A stretch of DNA of 64,000 nucleotides from Lachnoclostridium sp. An76. Lineage in GTDB: Bacteria > Bacillota > Clostridia > Lachnospirales > Lachnospiraceae. The stretch is taken from positions 124,001 to 188,000 of the forward strand of contig NZ_NFHL01000004.1 in the NCBI RefSeq assembly GCF_002161355.1. The letters are read 5' to 3'. The first letter of the stretch is position 1, and each line of letters starts with the position of its first letter. Positions 1 to 9,619 of the stretch are shown piece after piece. A program made the translations under genes and the position numbers. The notes beneath the pieces were generated by a model. It saw nothing but the letters and a program-made list of their open reading frames with translations, did not search any database and was not told where the DNA came from.

Positions 1-6
1 TATTTC

Positions 7-714
7 TCACTCCTCTTCATCCTCCGCCATCCGGTATCCTACTCCGACTTCTGTGAAGATATACCGGGGCTGCGCCGGGTCGTCTTCGATCTTGCGGCGG
101 ATATTGGCCATATTGACGCGCAGGATCTTGTTATCGCTGTCCGCGTAGGGACCCCACACATTGGACAGGAGAGTGGCGTATGTGATGACCTTGCCGGAAT
201 TCTGGGCGAGGTAAGCGACGATCTTGTATTCAATGGGGGTCAGATGGACGACCTGGCTGCCGATGGTGAGCAGACGTTTGGAGAAATCCAGTGTCATCTC
301 CCCGTGGCGGTAAGGGCGCAGATAGAGAGGACTGTCTGTGCGCAGGCGGTTGCTGTGCCGGAGGGATGCCCGGATGCGGGCCAGGAGCTCAGAAGTCCCG
401 AAAGGTTTTGTGATATAATCGTCTGCGCCCAGGTCAAGGGCGGATACTTTCTCCTGTTCTGCGGTGCGCGCTGAGATTACGATGATAGGAGTGCTCGTCC
501 ATGTGCGGACCTCCCGGATGATATCAAATCCGTTCATGTCCGGGAGACCGAGGTCAAGGAGGATGATGTCAGGGCACTGGGAGCGGATGATCTCAAGCCC
601 CTGGGCGCCGGTATCAGCACACAGGACCCGGTATTTCTGGCGCTTAAGCACTTTCCCCATAAAAGTCTGTATATTTTTTTCATCTTCAATGATAAGAACT
701 GAGCATTTAGACAT
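7..714 (-). CDS. kdpE: KdpE-like OmpR-family response regulator
   Basis: Cytoplasmic DNA-binding response regulator, about 235 residues, the usual OmpR/PhoB length. The N-terminal receiver domain shows the acidic pair and phosphoacceptor (VLIIEDE; ILLDLGLPD, with the Asp in LLDLG) and the conserved Lys in DYITKPF. The C-terminal winged helix has TPIEYKIVAYL and a recognition region ending in RYIFTEVGVGYRM, typical of KdpE. The start is taken at the ATG at 714 (MSKCSVLII); the frame stays open upstream only inside the kinase gene. It overlaps the kinase 3' end by 8 bp, so the two are translationally coupled. No kdpFABC genes lie in the window, so the potassium link is inferred from family resemblance. 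The regulated genes may lie past the left edge. Confidence 0.88.
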   Translation of the reverse strand: MSKCSVLIIEDEKNIQTFMGKVLKRQKYRVLCADTGAQGLEIIRSQCPDIILLDLGLPDMNGFDIIREVRTWTSTPIIVISARTAEQEKVSALDLGADDYITKPFGTSELLARIRASLRHSNRLRTDSPLYLRPYRHGEMTLDFSKRLLTIGSQVVHLTPIEYKIVAYLAQNSGKVITYATLLSNVWGPYADSDNKILRVNMANIRRKIEDDPAQPRYIFTEVGVGYRMAEDEEE

Positions 715-1789
715 TGTTGTTCTCCTTTTCTTTCGGAAGTGTGAAGGTAAATTCAGCTCCGTCAGCGTGGTTTGACGCTGTGATCGTACCACCGTGCGCG
801 CGGATGATGGTTTTGCAGATGGACAGTCCGATGCCAATCCCTTTGTGTCCGTCCGCGGACGGGGATGCAGAGCGCTGTCCTTCAAAAATATAAGGAAGCT
901 GGCCCTCATCTACTCCGTTTCCATAGTCGCGCACGGTAAAGATAATGCTGTCATCGATATCCCGTATGATGAGGTCGATCGGATCGCTGCTCCCGGAGTG
1001 TACAAATGCGTTTTCCAGGAGGTTGATAAGTACCTGTTCGATCAGGGTGGGATCCATGGAGAGCATCAGGAAATCATTGGGCATGCTGACGCGGATGCGG
1101 ATATCAGGAAGCCGTTTTTTCAGCCGCAGTATTGCCTCTGAGATCACTTCTTCCACGACTTCAGGGGACTTTTTGACTTTGTCTGTTGAGTTGTCGTCAA
1201 TGCGGGTGACTGTCAGCAGGTTTTCGACCATGTTGAGCAGCCATTGGGAATCATCCCGTATATTCGCGATCAATTCCGTGCGTTCCCCGTCAGAGAGCTC
1301 GGGATAATTTTCCAGAAAGGACGAGGATGAGCCGATGATACTGGTCAGGGGAGTCCGGAGGTCGTGGGAGACCGCCCGCAGGAGATTGGCGCGCAGCTTT
1401 TCCCGCTCCGCCTCAGCCAGTGCCTTCTCACGGTCCGCCATTGCCTGCCGCTGTTTTTTCAGAGTGCTCGTGGTCGTGCTGGTAAGCAGGGAGATGGCGA
1501 GCATCCCGATGAACGTGATGGGGTAGCCGTCCAGAGAAAAATTAAAGTGAAAATACGGGTAGGAGAAAAAATAATTGACAGCTGTTACACAGTACAGTGA
1601 TGCTGCGATGCCATACCAGTATCCTGTAGTCCCCAGAGCAGTCAGTATGAGCGCGAGAGAATAGATGACAGTGATATTGGCGATATTTTTATTGCCGAAC
1701 TGAAAAAAGGCAAATGATATCATTGTAGCCGCAAGCATCAGCAGTATAGTTAATAGGATTTCGGATAGGATCTTTTTCTTCATACGCAT
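707..1789 (-). CDS. KdpD-type sensor histidine kinase lacking the N-terminal Usp/KdpD sensor
   Basis: Membrane histidine kinase, 360 residues. The N-terminus carries about four hydrophobic segments (residues ~10-105) resembling the KdpD DUF4118 membrane domain. A helical linker follows, then a HisKA domain with the phosphoacceptor motif AVSHDLRTPLT, and a HATPase with N box (NLLENAFVHS) and G boxes (DYGNGVDE, GIGIGLSICK). Canonical KdpD is about 900 residues with a cytoplasmic KdpD/Usp region first; that part is absent. Two starts are possible: ATG at 1789, or ATG at 1783 (MKKKIL), which sits better relative to the AGG upstream. It probably phosphorylates the overlapping response regulator. 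The signal is unknown. Confidence 0.85.
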   Translation of the reverse strand: MRMKKKILSEILLTILLMLAATMISFAFFQFGNKNIANITVIYSLALILTALGTTGYWYGIAASLYCVTAVNYFFSYPYFHFNFSLDGYPITFIGMLAISLLTSTTTSTLKKQRQAMADREKALAEAEREKLRANLLRAVSHDLRTPLTSIIGSSSSFLENYPELSDGERTELIANIRDDSQWLLNMVENLLTVTRIDDNSTDKVKKSPEVVEEVISEAILRLKKRLPDIRIRVSMPNDFLMLSMDPTLIEQVLINLLENAFVHSGSSDPIDLIIRDIDDSIIFTVRDYGNGVDEGQLPYIFEGQRSASPSADGHKGIGIGLSICKTIIRAHGGTITASNHADGAEFTFTLPKEKENNNV

Positions 1790-1877
1790 AAAACCTGCCG
1801 GGGATACGCCGCCGCAGGGATACAGTTACGAAAAGGGATAACGGGCAACAGGCGGGGATAACGGAAAGAAGAGCCGG

Positions 1878-3062
1878 TTATACCGGCTCTCCGTTCTTAT
1901 ATTTCTGAATGACGTGCTGGATCCTCTCGTTCGGGCTTAAGATGGAACTGATGGAACCATCGTGATTCAGTGTGTCAATGATGAGAGCGATGTATTTGCT
2001 CATATCACAGTTGATATAATACGGTTTGGAGAGAAGCTCCGGCGTCTGATAGATCAGGTTCGTGGTGAGGATGCCGCTGATGATACCGTCCTCATACGCT
2101 TTGTCGAACTTCTCCATACCATTGGTAAACAGGCCGAATGTAGCGGCAGCAAAGATCCGTTTTGCTTTTCTCCTCTTTAACTCCGCGGCAACATCCAGGA
2201 TACTGTCTCCGGAAGAGATCATATCGTCAATGATGATCACATCCTTGCCTTCCACGGAGCTTCCCAGGAACTCATGGGCTACGATCGGATTGCGTCCGTC
2301 CACGATCCGGGTATAGTCGCGGCGTTTGTAGAACATCCCCATGTCAAGGCCGAGCACATTTGCCAGATAGATGGCGCGGTTGGTAGCGCCTTCGTCCGGG
2401 CTGATCGCCATCATGTGCGCGCTGTCGATCTGGAGATCTTTCACAGTGCGGAGCAGCCCTTTGACAAACTGATAAGTCGGGGAAACTGTCTCGAACCCGC
2501 TTAACGGGATAGCGTTCTGCACGCGCGGGTCATGTGCGTCAAAGGTAATGATGTTCTCTACGCCCATGCGGACGAGCTCCTGGAGCGCAAGAGCACAGTC
2601 CAGGGATTCGCGGGAGCTTCTCTTGTGCTGGCGGCTCTCGTACAGGAACGGCATGATGACATTGAGGCGCCTGCCTTTACCGCCGACAGCTGCGATCACT
2701 CTTTTTAAGTTCTGGAAATGGTCATCCGGCGACATATGATTCGTCTTGCCTGTGAGAGAATACGTAACACTGTAATTACATACATCCACCATCAGGTACA
2801 GATCTTTCCCGCGTACGGACTCACCCAGTATGCCTTTTGCCTCGCCGGATCCGAAGCGCGGCACGCGCGCGTCGATGAGATAGGTATCCTTCTCATAACC
2901 GGAAAAAGCGATGTCATCCCGGTAATCATTGGCACTTTCATGGCGCCATTTTACGAGATAATCATCTACTTTTTTCCCAAGCTCCTCACAGCCTGTGAGT
3001 GAAATGAGCCCGAGGCTCCCTACCGGAATGTTTTCTAAGATTCGTTCTGTTCGGCGTAACAT
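1878..3062 (-). CDS. prs: Ribose-phosphate pyrophosphokinase (PRPP synthetase)
   Basis: Makes 5-phosphoribosyl 1-diphosphate from ribose 5-phosphate and ATP, for nucleotide, His and Trp synthesis. At 394 residues it is longer than the classical ~315-residue enzyme; the extra length is mostly N-terminal, a form I associate with Lachnospiraceae. The PRPP-binding loop is clear (VIIIDDMISSGDS), as is the upstream dimer/ATP region (FLYESRQHKRSSRESL). The start ATG shares its A with the stop of the upstream helicase-loader gene (TAATG), so it is the third gene of a dnaD-dnaC-prs operon. The pairing of PRPP supply with replication factors is positional only. Confidence 0.9.
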   Translation of the reverse strand: MLRRTERILENIPVGSLGLISLTGCEELGKKVDDYLVKWRHESANDYRDDIAFSGYEKDTYLIDARVPRFGSGEAKGILGESVRGKDLYLMVDVCNYSVTYSLTGKTNHMSPDDHFQNLKRVIAAVGGKGRRLNVIMPFLYESRQHKRSSRESLDCALALQELVRMGVENIITFDAHDPRVQNAIPLSGFETVSPTYQFVKGLLRTVKDLQIDSAHMMAISPDEGATNRAIYLANVLGLDMGMFYKRRDYTRIVDGRNPIVAHEFLGSSVEGKDVIIIDDMISSGDSILDVAAELKRRKAKRIFAAATFGLFTNGMEKFDKAYEDGIISGILTTNLIYQTPELLSKPYYINCDMSKYIALIIDTLNHDGSISSILSPNERIQHVIQKYKNGEPV

Positions 3063-4060
3063 TAATGTTCCTCCCTGTTTTTTAACTTTTTCTTGATACG
3101 TATATCATCACCGATGATCTTCAACAAGGTATAGCTGCTGGTGATCCTGGAAAAAGAACGCTCTGTGTAGAGGTCCGCGATGGATTCCAGAGACAGGTTT
3201 GTTGAGATGATCGTTGATTTCCTGTGCAACAGCCTTTCGTTGATGCAGGAGAAAAACTGCGCTGCAATAAAGGCGTTTGTGTACTCGCTCCCCAGATCAT
3301 CGATGATCAGGAGATCGCAGTTGAAAATAAAGTCATTCATATTTTTAGCGTCCACGTCGCTCCGGTCAAACTTTGACTGGGAGAGCGCGCTGAAAAGCTG
3401 TGGAGCTGAAAAGTACAGGACAGAGAATTCCCTGTCCATGATCTCCCGGGCAATGCATGTGGAAAGATAAGTTTTCCCCACGCCCACGCTGCCGTAAAAA
3501 AAGAGGTTCTGGAATTCTGTCCCAAAAGTATCGATAAACCGATGGCAGATCCTCAAGGTGTCCTCCATCATGGCGCGGGCGCTCCTCCCGGTTGTTTTAT
3601 CATAAAGGGACGGAGAATAAAAATCAAGACTGAAATTCTCAAAAGCCGCTTCCGAGGGGAATTCCCGTATATTGGACTGGTCGTACAAAAGACGGATGAC
3701 AGCCTTTTTGAAGCAGTGGCATTTCTCGTTTCCGATATAGCCGGTGTCCTTACAGTCCGGACATTCATAGACCGGTTCCAGATAGTCTTCCGGGAAACCG
3801 GCGGACACGAGAAGATTTTTTTTGCTGCTGCGCAGGATCTCCAGCTCTTCCTTCAGGGCGTCCAGCGCGTGGTCATCTCCGTTTAGCAATTTCTTTCCAT
3901 ATTGAACGGAAAGGATGGAGATGGACTCATCCAGGGATTTAAATTCAGGAAGCTTTTTATACACTTCCTGGTAGCGGGCAGTCTGGATGTCATGGTTCCT
4001 GAGCTGCCGCTGTTCATATTCCCGCATGATCGCATAGTATTGTGAATTTTTCAGTGCCAT
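3062..4060 (-). CDS. DnaC/DnaI-type replicative helicase loader (AAA+ ATPase)
   Basis: Probable loader of the replicative DNA helicase, 332 residues. N-terminal helical region, then a Cys cluster (C100, C103, C114, C116 in YECPDC...EKCHCF) like the zinc-binding module of DnaI. The AAA+ core has Walker A GSVGVGKT (residues ~190-197), Walker B LLIIDDLGSE and an arginine-containing sensor region near SFSRITSSY. IstB transposition helpers share this fold, but no istA partner is present and the DnaD-like gene lies 13 bp upstream, which favours a chromosomal role. AAGGAG precedes the ATG. The stop overlaps the prs start. Confidence 0.87.
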   Translation of the reverse strand: MALKNSQYYAIMREYEQRQLRNHDIQTARYQEVYKKLPEFKSLDESISILSVQYGKKLLNGDDHALDALKEELEILRSSKKNLLVSAGFPEDYLEPVYECPDCKDTGYIGNEKCHCFKKAVIRLLYDQSNIREFPSEAAFENFSLDFYSPSLYDKTTGRSARAMMEDTLRICHRFIDTFGTEFQNLFFYGSVGVGKTYLSTCIAREIMDREFSVLYFSAPQLFSALSQSKFDRSDVDAKNMNDFIFNCDLLIIDDLGSEYTNAFIAAQFFSCINERLLHRKSTIISTNLSLESIADLYTERSFSRITSSYTLLKIIGDDIRIKKKLKNREEH

Positions 4061-4073
4061 TGGAAGACTCCTT

Positions 4074-5240
4074 CTAATTACTGTTCAATAACTGCTCCTC
4101 AAGGGATTCCATATCATAGCTGCGCCGTTCGAAGTTGTTCAGGTTCCTTGTGGCAGCCCGGGATCTTGCGGCAGTCCTGCCTGCGGAGCGCTCTTTCTGG
4201 TACTCATCATCCAAAGCAGAGATATCTTTCAGATGGCGGATATTTTTTTCGTGCCATTTTGTAAGGATAGAGTCCGCATATTCAAAGCTGGGCTGATGAG
4301 TGGCAGTGATCGTGCGCCGGCATGCCTCGGCGATGATATCCGGAGAAAAAGCATAGTCATCCGCCCATTTCCTGATATATGTAAGCTCGGAAGACGCCGG
4401 CCCCCGGTTCTTGATGCCGAATGCATTGAGCACGGTGTAGCAGTTCTTATTATAGAGGGCGGACTGTTCCTTTGCCTGGGAGACAGTCTCAATGCCTTCC
4501 TCCACCCATGAAAAGGCAACTTTGCGGATATAGTGCATACTCTTATGCCCGTTCTCCACGCAGGACTCGATCAGATATTCGATCAGGTCCGCGGACATAT
4601 GGAGAGTATCATAAAAATAAGTGATCGTCTCCATCTCTGTATGGGTCAGTGTTTTGCCCAGGTACTGCTCCGCGATAAACAGGAGAGACTTGATCTCCTT
4701 CTGGGCGCGGAAACTGTCGATGGGCACTGCTTTCGAAGTCCTTGATGCGCAAAGCGGTGCTGAAGCAGCGTCCGCAGACGGCGCTGCCTGGGAGACGGCC
4801 GCGGACTCCGCCTGAGAGGCTGTGGAGAGCGCCGCCGCAGAGGCGGCCGGAACCGCTGCCGCAGTGGAAGATGCAGAGGCAGACGGAACTGCCCGGGCGG
4901 GCATGCCTGTCCCCGGTGCGGGGGATGTGTTCCCGCCTGAGAGAGACATTTTCTGCAGCTCAAGTGCGTTGATCTTCCCGTCCGCATCCCGCTCTGTGCG
5001 CAGGAGACCTTTTTTCTCCCAGTAGCGGAACGCGCGCAGGACATCTGCCTCCGTATTGTTCAGGCAGTCTGCGATCATCGTGAGCGTCAGTGACGAGCAC
5101 GGATCGTCAAGATGCCGGAGAAGGAAAAGATATACCTTCACAAATTCACCGTTTGCATCGACCATATAGTTATCGATGAAATCATTTGGCAGCAGTGTCG
5201 CATTTGTCTGAAATTTATTTTTTAGTGTCAAAGTCTTCAT
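4074..5240 (-). CDS. DnaD-like replication initiation/primosome protein
   Basis: About 388 residues from the ATG at 5240 (MKTLTLKNKF). The N-terminal half is a winged-helix DnaD/DnaB-like region (FIDNYMVDANGEFVKVYLFLLRH; ADVLRAFRYWEKKGLL). An Ala/Ser/Pro-rich, low-complexity linker of roughly 70 residues follows, then two tandem DnaB_2/DnaD C-terminal domains: one around EMETITYFYDTLHMS to WVEEGIET, another around LTYIRKWADDY to ILTKWHE. Longer in-frame starts upstream give an unconvincing basic leader and pass through the likely promoter area. It heads an operon with the helicase loader and prs, the usual pairing of these primosome factors in Bacillota. Confidence 0.83.
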   Translation of the reverse strand: MKTLTLKNKFQTNATLLPNDFIDNYMVDANGEFVKVYLFLLRHLDDPCSSLTLTMIADCLNNTEADVLRAFRYWEKKGLLRTERDADGKINALELQKMSLSGGNTSPAPGTGMPARAVPSASASSTAAAVPAASAAALSTASQAESAAVSQAAPSADAASAPLCASRTSKAVPIDSFRAQKEIKSLLFIAEQYLGKTLTHTEMETITYFYDTLHMSADLIEYLIESCVENGHKSMHYIRKVAFSWVEEGIETVSQAKEQSALYNKNCYTVLNAFGIKNRGPASSELTYIRKWADDYAFSPDIIAEACRRTITATHQPSFEYADSILTKWHEKNIRHLKDISALDDEYQKERSAGRTAARSRAATRNLNNFERRSYDMESLEEQLLNSN

Positions 5241-5414
5241 AAGATCCCGTCCCGCTTTCTTCATTCGCTTTTGTAAAATATAAGATCCACAGAGTGTAAA
5301 ATGGAAAGCGGTCCTGTCCCGCTTTCCCCTTTTACTTTCAGGAAACAAACTCCCTGTATTTCCTTCTGTCATGAATAATATATCATCTTATCGCCGGGGC
5401 TAAAAGTATTTTTT

Positions 5415-5467
5415 CGTGGGTAACTCCCGGTTTTTTGTAGATAACTATGTGTAGAAAGTGTGGATAA
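5415..5467 (-). promoter_or_regulatory. Cluster of three DnaA-box-like sites upstream of dnaD
   Basis: On the plus strand, 5459-5467 reads tgtggataa, a perfect DnaA box (TTATCCACA on the other strand). 5436-5444 reads tgtagataa, one mismatch. 5415-5423 reads cgtgggtaa, two mismatches. All three share orientation and are spaced 21 and 23 bp apart, about two helical turns. They lie 175-230 bp upstream of the dnaD-like start and just below murC. This suggests DnaA control of the dnaD-dnaC-prs operon or a DnaA-binding locus; binding is inferred. Confidence 0.5.
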
Positions 5468-5504
5468 CTTCCGGAGACCGCGCGCACTGCGGTATAAATG
5501 ACTG

Positions 5505-6890
5505 TCAGGCGTCCTGGCGGAGCAGGTCTTCCCCGACTGTCACCACATCGCCTGCGCCCATGGTGATAAGCAGGTCTCCGGGGCGGCAGTTCTCTTTCAA
5601 AAAGGCCTCGATCTCTTCGAAACTCGGGTAATAATGCGTATCTGTACCGAGCTTTGCTGTCTCCTTCGCAAGGTCAGCGGAAGAGATCCCCAGTGTGTCT
5701 GTCTCACGCGCCGCATAGATGTCAGCCAGGACCAGGTGGTCCGCATGGGAGAGCGCCTCGGCAAATTCATGGAAGAACGCTTTTGTGCGGGTGTAAGTAT
5801 GAGGCTGGAACACGCACCACACGCTGTTGTGCGGGGAATGCTGGGCAGCCTTCAGGGTGGCTTCGATCTCGGTCGGATGGTGCGCGTAATCGTCCACCAC
5901 GGTCACACCGTTAAACTCGCCTTTATACTCAAAGCGGCGGTCTGTCCCCGTAAAGGAAAGCAGGCCCTTCTTTGTGACTGCCATGGGGATGTCGAGCAGG
6001 TCTGCCACAGCGATGGCGGAGAGCGCATTTGACACATTGTGGTCCCCGGTCACGGAGAGGCAGATGTGATCCGTCTTTTCCCCGTGCAGGATCAGGTCAA
6101 AGGATACATGGCCGTTCTCATCGTAAGTGATATTGTCCGCGCTGTAATCAAAATCACTGGAAGAGCCGTACGTCACGACATTGCAGGAGAGCCCTCTGTA
6201 TATCTCGGGATAATCTTTGATATCCCCGTTGATGACAAGCGTGCCGTCGTCCGGCAGGAGTGCGGCGAACTGATGGAAGGAATGCCGGATGTCTTCCAGA
6301 TCCTTAAAGAAATCCAGATGGTCTTCTTCTATATTTAAGATCACGCTGATCTTCGGGAAGAAATGAAGGAAGCTGTTCGTGTATTCGCATGCTTCTGTGA
6401 TAAAAGTGCCGGAACTTCCCACACGGATATTCCCGCCGATCGCTTTCAGGATGCCGCCCACGGAAATGGTCGGGTCCATATCTGCCTCGAGAAGGATGTG
6501 GGAGATCATGGAAGTGGTAGTTGTCTTCCCGTGGGTGCCGGACACCGCGATGGGGGTGTCGTAATTTTTCATGAGCTGCCCCAGGAGCTCCGCGCGGGTC
6601 AGCATGGGGATCTTCTGTGCGACAGCTTCGATCAGTTCCGGGTTGCTCCGGTTGATCGCCGCGGTATAGACAACACAGCCGATGCCGGGAGTGATATTCT
6701 CAGCGCACTGTCCATAGGCGATATGGGCGCCCTCTGATTCCAGCTTCTTAGTCAGCGGGGATTCCTTTGTGTCAGAGCCGGACACTGTGAACCCTTCTTT
6801 GAGCAGGATCTCGGCAAGGCCGCTCATGCTGATGCCCCCGATACCGATGAAATGGATATGCATCGGATGGTTAAAATCGATCTTATACAT
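5505..6890 (-). CDS. murC: UDP-N-acetylmuramate--L-alanine ligase
   Basis: Cytoplasmic Mur ligase adding L-Ala to UDP-MurNAc with ATP, the first amino-acid step of the peptidoglycan stem peptide. 461 residues, full length. The N-terminal Rossmann motif IHFIGIGGISMSGLAE binds the UDP-sugar. The ATP loop is GTHGKTTTT (residues ~118-126). The Mur signature continues with EACEYTNSFLHF, NIEEDHLDFF and the C-terminal DDYAHHPTEI. The divergent spacer to glgC (219 bp) is AT-rich and should hold promoters for both directions. Confidence 0.96.
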   Translation of the reverse strand: MYKIDFNHPMHIHFIGIGGISMSGLAEILLKEGFTVSGSDTKESPLTKKLESEGAHIAYGQCAENITPGIGCVVYTAAINRSNPELIEAVAQKIPMLTRAELLGQLMKNYDTPIAVSGTHGKTTTTSMISHILLEADMDPTISVGGILKAIGGNIRVGSSGTFITEACEYTNSFLHFFPKISVILNIEEDHLDFFKDLEDIRHSFHQFAALLPDDGTLVINGDIKDYPEIYRGLSCNVVTYGSSSDFDYSADNITYDENGHVSFDLILHGEKTDHICLSVTGDHNVSNALSAIAVADLLDIPMAVTKKGLLSFTGTDRRFEYKGEFNGVTVVDDYAHHPTEIEATLKAAQHSPHNSVWCVFQPHTYTRTKAFFHEFAEALSHADHLVLADIYAARETDTLGISSADLAKETAKLGTDTHYYPSFEEIEAFLKENCRPGDLLITMGAGDVVTVGEDLLRQDA

Positions 6891-7050
6891 GTGGATTCCT
6901 CTTCTCTTTATTTTCTGAACTTTGGATTTTCTGTCATAATTTATCTCAGTCTTCTATATTATACTATATATGATAAAAATTAAAAGCAGTTCTTTTTATG
7001 CAAAATCAATAAAAAGTTTGAAAAAAATAAGAAAAAATTGTAAATTATTA

Positions 7051-7078
7051 TTGGATAAAAATGAAAATATGGTATAAT
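7051..7078 (+). promoter_or_regulatory. Predicted sigma-A promoter of glgCD
   Basis: TTGGAT at 7051-7056 and a perfect TATAAT at 7073-7078, 16-bp spacer, inside a very AT-rich stretch. The start would fall near 7085, giving a leader of about 25 nt before the GlgC ribosome site (gaggtg, 7099-7104). Confidence 0.65.
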
Positions 7079-7109
7079 GTTTACATCTAACTAGAAATGA
7101 GGTGACGCA

Positions 7110-8384
7110 ATGTTCAAAAAGGAAATGATTGCCATGCTGCTGGCGGGCGGACAGGGCAGTCGACTGGGGGTCCTTACAGCAAAAGTTGCTAAGCCTGCCG
7201 TTGCATTTGGCGGCAAGTATCGGATCATTGATTTCCCGCTGAGTAACTGTATCAATTCGGGAATCGACACTGTGGGCGTGCTGACTCAGTATCAGCCGCT
7301 TCGCCTGAACACGCACATCGGGATCGGTATCCCGTGGGATCTGGACAGAAACGTCGGAGGAGTATCTATCCTGCCGCCGTATGAAAAGAGCTCGAACAGC
7401 GAGTGGTACACAGGGACGGCGAATGCGATCTATCAGAATCTGAACTATATGGAGACATACAACCCGGATTACGTGCTGATCCTTTCAGGGGATCATATCT
7501 ATAAGATGGATTACGAAGTCATGCTCGATTTTCACAAGGCAAACAAGGCGGACGTCACGATCGCGGCAATGCCTGTGCCGATCGAGGAGGCGAGCAGGTT
7601 CGGTATCGTTGTGACAGACAGCGAGAACCGGATCAAGGAATTTGAGGAAAAGCCGGAGAAACCGAGCAGCAATCTGGCGTCCATGGGGATCTACATCTTC
7701 AGCTGGCCCGTGCTCAGGGATGCGCTGATCAAGCTGAAAGACCAGCCCAACTGTGACTTCGGGAAACATATCATCCCATACTGCCACGGAAAAGGGGACA
7801 GGCTGTTCGCATACGAATACAACGGATACTGGAAAGACGTGGGTACGCTGAGTTCCTACTGGGAAGCGAACATGGAGCTGATCGATATCATCCCGGAGTT
7901 TAACCTCTATGAAGAATTCTGGAAGATCTACACGAACAGCGCGAGCATCCCGCCCCAGTATATTTCAGAGCAGGGTGTTGTGGACCGCTGTATCATCAGC
8001 AATGGGTCCGAGATCTACGGTGAAGTACACAGCTCTGTCCTGGGCAGCGGCATCACGGTCGGAAAGGGAAGCGTGGTGCGCGACTCCATTATCATGCAGG
8101 GAGTCACGATCGGAGAAAACTGTGTGATCGAGAAAGCGATCATCGCAGAGGACACAGTGATCGGAAACGGCGCTGTCATCGGTATCGGAAGCGAAGTACC
8201 GAACAAGATGAAGCCGAATATCTACAGCGGCGGCCTGGCGACGATCGGAGAGAATTCCGTGATCCCGCCGGGAGTCCAGATCGGGAAGAACACCGCGATA
8301 AGCGGAGTGACATCCATCGAGGATTATGACAACGGAGTGCTGGAGAGCGGCGAGACATTGATAAAGGCAGGTGACAGAGTATGA
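7110..8384 (+). CDS. glgC: Glucose-1-phosphate adenylyltransferase, catalytic subunit
   Basis: Forms ADP-glucose from glucose 1-phosphate and ATP, the committed step of bacterial glycogen synthesis. 424 residues. The nucleotidyltransferase signature is intact ([42 protein letters not shown]). The C-terminal third is a left-handed beta-helix of hexapeptide-type repeats ([24 protein letters not shown]). The catalytic Asp in SGDHIYKMD and the glycyl-rich loop are kept, in contrast to the partner GlgD. A GAGGTG ribosome site precedes the ATG. The stop overlaps the glgD start (ATGA). Confidence 0.96.
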   Translation: MFKKEMIAMLLAGGQGSRLGVLTAKVAKPAVAFGGKYRIIDFPLSNCINSGIDTVGVLTQYQPLRLNTHIGIGIPWDLDRNVGGVSILPPYEKSSNSEWYTGTANAIYQNLNYMETYNPDYVLILSGDHIYKMDYEVMLDFHKANKADVTIAAMPVPIEEASRFGIVVTDSENRIKEFEEKPEKPSSNLASMGIYIFSWPVLRDALIKLKDQPNCDFGKHIIPYCHGKGDRLFAYEYNGYWKDVGTLSSYWEANMELIDIIPEFNLYEEFWKIYTNSASIPPQYISEQGVVDRCIISNGSEIYGEVHSSVLGSGITVGKGSVVRDSIIMQGVTIGENCVIEKAIIAEDTVIGNGAVIGIGSEVPNKMKPNIYSGGLATIGENSVIPPGVQIGKNTAISGVTSIEDYDNGVLESGETLIKAGDRV

Positions 8385-9499
8385 GAGCAGTAGGGATTAT
8401 CCTGGCGGGCGGAAATAACCGTAAGATGCATGAACTGACCGCGAAGAGGGCGGTTGCGGCAATGCCCATCGCAGGGAGCTATCGGGCGATCGACTTCGCG
8501 CTGAGCAATATGACGAATTCTCATATCCAGAAAGTCGCGGTGCTGACGCAGTATAATGCAAGATCATTAAATGAACATCTGAACTCTTCCAAATGGTGGG
8601 ATTTCGGAAGGAAGCAGGGAGGCCTGTTTGTATTTACCCCTACGATCACTGCTGATAACGGCTACTGGTACAGGGGCACGGCGGATGCGATCTACCAGAA
8701 TCTCGATTTCCTGAGGAAATGCCATGAACCGTATGTGATCATCACATCCGGCGACGCAGTGTACAAGATGGATTACAATAAGGTCCTGGAATACCACATC
8801 GCGAAGAAAGCGGATATCACAGTGGTATGCAAGGAGCTGGGGCCGGATGAAGACGCGACCAGGTTCGGCACGATCCGCATGAACGAGAGCTGCCGGATCG
8901 AAGAGTTCGAGGAAAAGCCCATGGTGGCGCATTCGCAGACCGTTTCCACGGGGATCTACGTGATCCGCAGGAGACAGCTCATCGACCTGATCGAGCACTG
9001 TGCGGAAGAGGAACGGCATGACTTTGTAAATGATGTCCTGATCCGTTATAAGAATCTGAAGAAAATATACGGATACAAGATAAGCAGCTACTGGAGCAAC
9101 ATTTCAACAGTGGATGCATATTACCAGACGAACATGGACTTCCTGAAGCCGGAAGTGAGGAACTACTTTTTCAGAGAACTCCCGGCGGTCTACTCCAAGG
9201 TGAGCGACCAGCCGCCGGCAAAATACAACCCGGGCGCGATCGTAAAGAACAGCCTTGTGGGGAGCGGGAGCATCATCAACGGCACGGTTGAGAATTCTGT
9301 GATCTTCAAGAAAGTCTTTGTCGGAAATAACTGTGTGATCAAAAATTCCATCATCCTCAATGATGTGTATCTCGGAGACAATACGTACATTGAGAACTGT
9401 ATCGTCGAGAGCCGTGACACGATCAGGGCGAACACAAGGCACGTCGGAGAAAATGGTGTCAAAGTAGTAGTGGAAAAAAATGAAAGATATGCTTTATAG
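8381..9499 (+). CDS. glgD: GlgD, regulatory paralogue of ADP-glucose pyrophosphorylase
   Basis: 372 residues, homologous to GlgC throughout ([39 protein letters not shown]). The loop consensus GGxGxRL is replaced by GGNNRKM, and the GDH of the active site is GDA. This matches the known Bacillota arrangement in which GlgD is a poorly active subunit that stimulates GlgC in a heterotetramer. The C-terminus again has a hexapeptide beta-helix ([26 protein letters not shown]). The 4-bp overlap with glgC implies coupled, roughly equal expression. Other glg genes are not in the window. Confidence 0.94.
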   Translation: MRAVGIILAGGNNRKMHELTAKRAVAAMPIAGSYRAIDFALSNMTNSHIQKVAVLTQYNARSLNEHLNSSKWWDFGRKQGGLFVFTPTITADNGYWYRGTADAIYQNLDFLRKCHEPYVIITSGDAVYKMDYNKVLEYHIAKKADITVVCKELGPDEDATRFGTIRMNESCRIEEFEEKPMVAHSQTVSTGIYVIRRRQLIDLIEHCAEEERHDFVNDVLIRYKNLKKIYGYKISSYWSNISTVDAYYQTNMDFLKPEVRNYFFRELPAVYSKVSDQPPAKYNPGAIVKNSLVGSGSIINGTVENSVIFKKVFVGNNCVIKNSIILNDVYLGDNTYIENCIVESRDTIRANTRHVGENGVKVVVEKNERYAL

Positions 9500-9619
9500 A
9501 CTTACGGGGGATGAAGTAAGGCTGATGATGCCTGTCAGCGCAGGGATCGGATGTTAAGTAACAGCGGCAGCTGATCGGGACAGGTTCAGGGATGCACATG
9601 AGAAAGGAGAACTGAGAGT

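Noticed and set aside
3062..4060. IstB helper of an IS21-type element
   Set aside because: No istA gene or inverted ends; the coupling to a DnaD-like gene and the DnaI-type Cys cluster favour a helicase loader.
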